NCBI GenBank assembly: GCA_965120415.1
Contig: CBCPNA010000006.1
Span: 1-8,197 of the forward strand
Reading direction: 5' to 3'
DNA length: 8,197 nucleotides
DNA from: CBCPNA01 sp965120415
GTDB lineage: Bacteria > Bacillota > Clostridia > Lachnospirales > CAG-274
Part shown: piece by piece, positions 4,858-8,197 of the stretch
Position numbering within the stretch: the first letter of the stretch is position 1
Layout: each line of letters starts with the position of its first letter
Translations under genes and position numbers: made by a program
The notes under the pieces: generated by a model
Told to the model about the DNA's origin: nothing
What the model saw: the letters and a program-made list of their open reading frames with translations, nothing else
Databases searched by the model: none

Positions 4858-7493
4858 AAAAACAATTAGAAAAAACATATGACCCAAAAATGGAAGAGGC
4901 TATCTATCAAAATTGGCTAAAAAAAGGCTATTTTAAAGCAAAAATAGATAAAACAAAAAAGCCTTTTTCTATAATGATGCCCCCTCCTAATATAACAGGA
5001 CATTTGCATATGGGGCACGCACTTAATAATACGCTGCAAGATATTATTATTCGCTTTAAAAGGATGCAAGGCTATTGTGCCCTATGGCTCCCTGGTACAG
5101 ACCACGCAAGCATATCTACAGAGGTTAAAGTGTGCGAAAAGCTTTTAAAAGATGGTATAAAAAAAGAAGATATAGGGCGTGAAGAATTTTTAAAAAAGGC
5201 TTGGCAATGGAGAGAAGAATACGGCAAAACTATTATTAATCAGCTAAAAAAACTAGGTAATTCTTGCGACTTTTCAAGAGAAAGATTTACATTAGATGAA
5301 GGACTTTCTAAAGCTGTTTTACAAGTGTTCGTTAACCTTTATGAAAAGGGCTATATATATAAAGGAGAAAAGCTTATAAATTGGTGCCCTTGTTGCAAAA
5401 CAACAATTTCTGATGCCGAGGTTAACCATGTAGAAAAGGAATCTTTCTTATGGCATATAAAATATCCTATTAAAGGCACGGCTGACTTTTTATGCTTTGC
5501 AACAACAAGACCAGAAACAATGCTAGGCGATACAGCAATTGCAGTAAACCCTAATGATGAAAGATATAAGTCATTTATAGGCAAAACTTGTATTGTACCT
5601 TTTGTTAATAGAGAAATACCTATTATAGCAGATGAATATGTCGATATGGAATTTGGTACCGGTGTTGTTAAAGTAACTCCAGCCCATGACCCTAACGATT
5701 TTGAAATAGGGCTAAGGCATAATTTGCCAAAAATAAATGTATTAAACGACAACGCAACAATAAATGAAAACGGCGGCATTTTTAAAAATTTATCAAGAGA
5801 AGATGCAAGAAAAGAAATTATAGAAAATTTAAAAAAGCTAAATCTATTTGTAAAAAAAGAACCTATAAACCACTCTGTCGGTACACATGAAAGATGCAAT
5901 CAAATAGTGGAGCCTTTAATAAAAACACAGTGGTTCGTTAAAATGGATAACCTTGCAAAAAAAGCTTTAGATGCTTATTACGACAAAAAAGTTAATTTTG
6001 TACCAGATAGATTTGCTAAAATATATATACACTGGCTTGAAAATATTAAAGACTGGTGCATATCAAGGCAGCTATGGTGGGGGCATAGGATACCAGCTTA
6101 CTATTGCCAAAATTGTGGTAACATAGAGGTAAGTATAAATAAGCCAAAAGCTTGCTCTAAATGTGCTTGTGATAATCTTTTGCAAGATGAAGATATTTTG
6201 GATACATGGTTTAGCTCTGCTTTATGGTGTTTTTCTACCCTTGGTTGGCCAGAAAAAACAGAAGAGCTGGAATATTTTTACCCAACAAATGTTTTGGTAA
6301 CCGGCTATGATATAATATTCTTTTGGGTTGTTAGGATGGTATTTTCTGGGCTTGAGCAGATGGAAGAAGTGCCTTTTAAAGATGTCCTTATAAACGGACT
6401 TGTTAGAGATGCTAATGGGCAAAAAATGAGCAAATCTTTAGGCAACGGTATAGACCCATTAGATGTTATAGAAAAATACGGTGCTGACGCTTTAAGGCTA
6501 ATGCTTATTAAAGACACCGCTATAGGTAATGATATAAGATTTCATTTTGAAAAATTAGAATCTAATAGAAATTTTTTAAACAAAATTTGGAACGCTGCAC
6601 GCTTTATTTTTATGCATATAAATGATGATATAAAAATCGCTAATTTGGACAAACTTATTATTGCAGACAAATGGATTTTATCAAAATGTAATACACTTAT
6701 TAAAGAAGTTACACATAATATAGAAAATTATGATTTAGGAATTGCGCTTTCTAAAATATATGACTTTATATGGGACGAATATTGCGACTGGTATATAGAA
6801 ATGGTTAAACCACGTCTTTATAATCAAGAGGACAAAACAAGAGAAGCAGCTATCTATACCCTAAAAACGGTATTAATAAATTGCCTAAAAATGCTCCATG
6901 TGTTTACCCCTTTTATAACAGAAGAGCTTTTTACATCTATACAAGATAAAGAAGAAACAATTATGCTATCTAGCTGGCCAAAATTCAATAGCGATTTAGT
7001 CTTTTCAAAAGAAGAACAAAATATAGAAATTATAAAAAATGCTATAAAAAATATAAGAGCTATAAGAACAGATATGAACGTACCTAATTCTAAAAAAGCT
7101 CCTGTTATCCTTGTTACAAACGATACCGATTTAAAAAATGCATTTGAAGAAAGCACATCATTTTTCAAAATTTTAGCTAATGCTACATCTTTTGAAATAA
7201 AAGACGATATTTTAAATAAAGAAAATGATTTTATATCTTCTGTTATACAAAATGGTATAATATATATACCTTTTAAAGAGCTCATAGATAAAGAAAGAGA
7301 GCTTTTAAGGCTAAAAAAAGAAGAAGAAAGCTTTATAAAAGAAATAGAGCGTGTCGATAAAAAGCTTGCTAATAGTGGATTTATATCTAAAGCCCCACAA
7401 AATATTATAGAAGAAGAAAAAGCAAAAAAATATAAATATGAAGATATGCTAAAAAAAGTTAAAGAACAAATTTCTATTTTATCCAACATTTAA
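4854..7493 (+). CDS. valS: Valyl-tRNA synthetase
   Basis: This cytoplasmic class I synthetase charges tRNA-Val with valine and clears mischarged threonine through its editing domain. Its 879 residues match the usual bacterial length (about 880 in Bacillus). The catalytic domain has PPPNITGHLHMGH with the HIGH-type motif HMGH at 52-55, LPGTDHASIST as a ValRS-type signature, and KMSKS at 524-528. The editing domain (about 195-340) shows ATTRPET (216-222) and PAHDPND with H278 and D279. Cysteines C178/C181, C418/C421 and C434/C437/C439 form zinc-knuckle-like clusters. DILDTWFSSALW and VLVTGYDIIFFW close the Rossmann fold. An anticodon-binding helical domain follows (about 590-750, including EYCDWYIEM). 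Residues about 808-879 are a Lys/Glu-rich coiled coil, the tRNA-binding arm typical of ValRS. I see no T-box upstream and no clear dedicated promoter. Expression may come from read-through of the ileS terminator or from a weak promoter near the small ORF. No terminator hairpin follows the stop. Confidence 0.98.
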   Translation: MKKQLEKTYDPKMEEAIYQNWLKKGYFKAKIDKTKKPFSIMMPPPNITGHLHMGHALNNTLQDIIIRFKRMQGYCALWLPGTDHASISTEVKVCEKLLKDGIKKEDIGREEFLKKAWQWREEYGKTIINQLKKLGNSCDFSRERFTLDEGLSKAVLQVFVNLYEKGYIYKGEKLINWCPCCKTTISDAEVNHVEKESFLWHIKYPIKGTADFLCFATTRPETMLGDTAIAVNPNDERYKSFIGKTCIVPFVNREIPIIADEYVDMEFGTGVVKVTPAHDPNDFEIGLRHNLPKINVLNDNATINENGGIFKNLSREDARKEIIENLKKLNLFVKKEPINHSVGTHERCNQIVEPLIKTQWFVKMDNLAKKALDAYYDKKVNFVPDRFAKIYIHWLENIKDWCISRQLWWGHRIPAYYCQNCGNIEVSINKPKACSKCACDNLLQDEDILDTWFSSALWCFSTLGWPEKTEELEYFYPTNVLVTGYDIIFFWVVRMVFSGLEQMEEVPFKDVLINGLVRDANGQKMSKSLGNGIDPLDVIEKYGADALRLMLIKDTAIGNDIRFHFEKLESNRNFLNKIWNAARFIFMHINDDIKIANLDKLIIADKWILSKCNTLIKEVTHNIENYDLGIALSKIYDFIWDEYCDWYIEMVKPRLYNQEDKTREAAIYTLKTVLINCLKMLHVFTPFITEELFTSIQDKEETIMLSSWPKFNSDLVFSKEEQNIEIIKNAIKNIRAIRTDMNVPNSKKAPVILVTNDTDLKNAFEESTSFFKILANATSFEIKDDILNKENDFISSVIQNGIIYIPFKELIDKERELLRLKKEEESFIKEIERVDKKLANSGFISKAPQNIIEEEKAKKYKYEDMLKKVKEQISILSNI

Positions 7494-7508
7494 TTTTCTT
7501 AAAATGTA

Positions 7509-7536
7509 TTGACTTTTTTTAATAATGTGTTATAAT
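7509..7536 (+). promoter_or_regulatory. Strong extended -10 promoter for the rubrerythrin gene
   Basis: TTGACT (7509-7514), a 16-base spacer ending in TGT, and a perfect TATAAT (7531-7536) form a near-consensus extended -10 sigma-A promoter. The predicted start near 7543 falls inside the adjacent palindromic array. The promoter begins only 15 bases after the valS stop. Confidence 0.75.
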
Positions 7537-7560
7537 TAATAATAGTTATTAGTTAATAAC
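7537..7560. promoter_or_regulatory. Palindromic operator-like array, possible Fur/PerR-family site
   Basis: Three alternating heptamers overlap the predicted transcription start: TAATAAT (7537-7543), GTTATTA (7545-7551) and TAATAAC (7554-7560). The last two are perfect inverted arms around GT. The first two form a 7-1-7 inverted repeat with six of seven pairs, the geometry of Fur and PerR boxes. From family knowledge, rubrerythrin-type genes in Clostridia are commonly repressed by PerR. The match to the PerR consensus base sequence is only partial, so the regulator's identity is inference. Confidence 0.45.
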
Positions 7561-7604
7561 TTTTGTTTATGAAATTCATTTAAAATTTATAAGGAGGCTT
7601 TTGT

Positions 7605-8156
7605 ATGAGAAAATTTGTTTGTACTATTTGTGGTTATGTTCATGAAGGGGAGCATCCTCCAGAAGCTTGCCCAACTTGCAAAGCACCAGCATCTAAATTT
7701 AAAGAGCAAACTTCTTCTGAAGGCTTAACATGGGCTTGCGAACATGTTGTTGGTGTTGCACAAGGCGCTCCTCAAGAAATTATAGATGGCCTTAGGATGA
7801 ACTTTGATGCCGAATGTTGTGAAGTTGGTATGTATCTTGCTATGTCTAGGGTTGCCCACAGAGAAGGCTATCCAGAAATTGGCTTATACTATCAACAAGC
7901 AGCTTTTGAAGAGGCAGAACATGCATCTAAATTTGCTGAACTATTAGGAGAAGTTGTTACAGACTCTACTAAAAAGAACCTTGAGCTTCGTGTTGCTGCT
8001 GAAAACGGCGCTACTGCTGGTAAATTTGAGCTTGCTAAATTAGCTAAAGAGCTTAACCTTGATGCAGTGCACGATACAGTACATGAAATGGCTAAAGATG
8101 AAGCAAGGCACGGAAGAGCTTTTGAAGGACTTCTTAAAAGATATTTTAATAACTAA
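7605..8156 (+). CDS. rbr: Reverse rubrerythrin (N-terminal rubredoxin, C-terminal diiron domain)
   Basis: This non-heme iron protein reduces hydrogen peroxide, and in the reverse type also oxygen, to water in the cytoplasm of anaerobes. Electrons come from NAD(P)H by way of a rubredoxin reductase. The rubredoxin domain (1-35) has C6xxC9 and C22xxC25 for one FeS4 centre. The ferritin-like domain (about 55-183) shows E70/E73 near Y77, the pair ExxH at E103-H106, E133 in AAENG, and ExxH at E166-H169. Together these supply the expected diiron ligands. Classical rubrerythrins have the rubredoxin domain at the C-terminus; here the order is swapped, as in clostridial reverse rubrerythrins (about 180 residues). 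AAGGAGG (7591-7597) lies seven bases before the ATG. The gene has its own promoter and terminator, so it is a single-gene unit. Its coding sequence is visibly less A/T-biased than its neighbours' and richer in G/C-ending codons such as GGC and CTT/GCT mixes, consistent with high expression. Confidence 0.95.
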   Translation: MRKFVCTICGYVHEGEHPPEACPTCKAPASKFKEQTSSEGLTWACEHVVGVAQGAPQEIIDGLRMNFDAECCEVGMYLAMSRVAHREGYPEIGLYYQQAAFEEAEHASKFAELLGEVVTDSTKKNLELRVAAENGATAGKFELAKLAKELNLDAVHDTVHEMAKDEARHGRAFEGLLKRYFNN

Positions 8157-8160
8157 TTTT

Positions 8161-8190
8161 AAACATAGGCTTTTTGGCCTATGTTTTTTT
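8161..8190 (+). terminator. Intrinsic terminator after rubrerythrin
   Basis: AAACATAGGC (8161-8170) and GCCTATGTTT (8177-8186) form a perfect ten-pair stem around a six-base loop and run into a T tract (8184-8190). It begins four bases after the stop codon and closes the single-gene unit. Confidence 0.92.
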
Positions 8191-8197
8191 ATTTATT

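Noticed and set aside
5351..5899. Long antisense open frames within valS (also 6854-7489).
   Set aside because: They lie opposite a well-conserved synthetase, lack ribosome binding sites, and are Ser/Phe/Ile-rich shadows of Lys/Glu/Asn-rich coding sequence.

Overview
The window is very AT-rich, has strong AGGAGG-type Shine-Dalgarno sequences, and carries an N-terminal-rubredoxin ('reverse') rubrerythrin. Together these suggest an anaerobic, low-GC Firmicute of the Clostridia type. That placement is inference; no rRNA or other taxonomic marker is present.

Layout from left to right. (1) Bases 3-74 are the last 23 codons of an unrecognised plus-strand gene. (2) Converging on it is a minus-strand gene (87-956) for an unrecognised, mostly hydrophilic protein with a coiled-coil-like N-terminal half, a CCNC cysteine cluster and a 31-residue duplication. 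Its 3' end runs into a seven-base G tract and stops at once. One extra G would complete a good C-terminal membrane helix, so the gene looks frameshifted, phase-variable or read by slippage. (3) A 369-base intergenic region holds two divergent sigma-A-type promoters, one for the minus-strand gene and one for ileS. (4) ileS (1326-4463) encodes a 1045-residue isoleucyl-tRNA synthetase of the long, eukaryote-like class (IleRS2), followed by a clear intrinsic terminator. (5) A small predicted two-helix membrane protein (4606-4857) overlaps the valS start by four bases (ATGA). (6) valS (4854-7493) encodes a full-length valyl-tRNA synthetase with a C-terminal coiled-coil arm. (7) A strong extended -10 promoter with a palindromic operator-like array drives the rubrerythrin gene (7605-8156), which ends in a strong terminator at the window's right edge.

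The two synthetases charge the tRNAs for the branched-chain amino acids isoleucine and valine. Neither has a recognisable T-box leader; the ileS promoter leaves only about 40 bases of untranslated leader. The rubrerythrin is an independent unit for removing peroxide and oxygen, probably under a Fur/PerR-family repressor (inferred from operator symmetry and gene type).

Most of the window is ordinary housekeeping sequence. The parts most worth a second look are the G-tract frameshift that removes a predicted tail anchor from the minus-strand gene, and the small membrane ORF coupled to valS.
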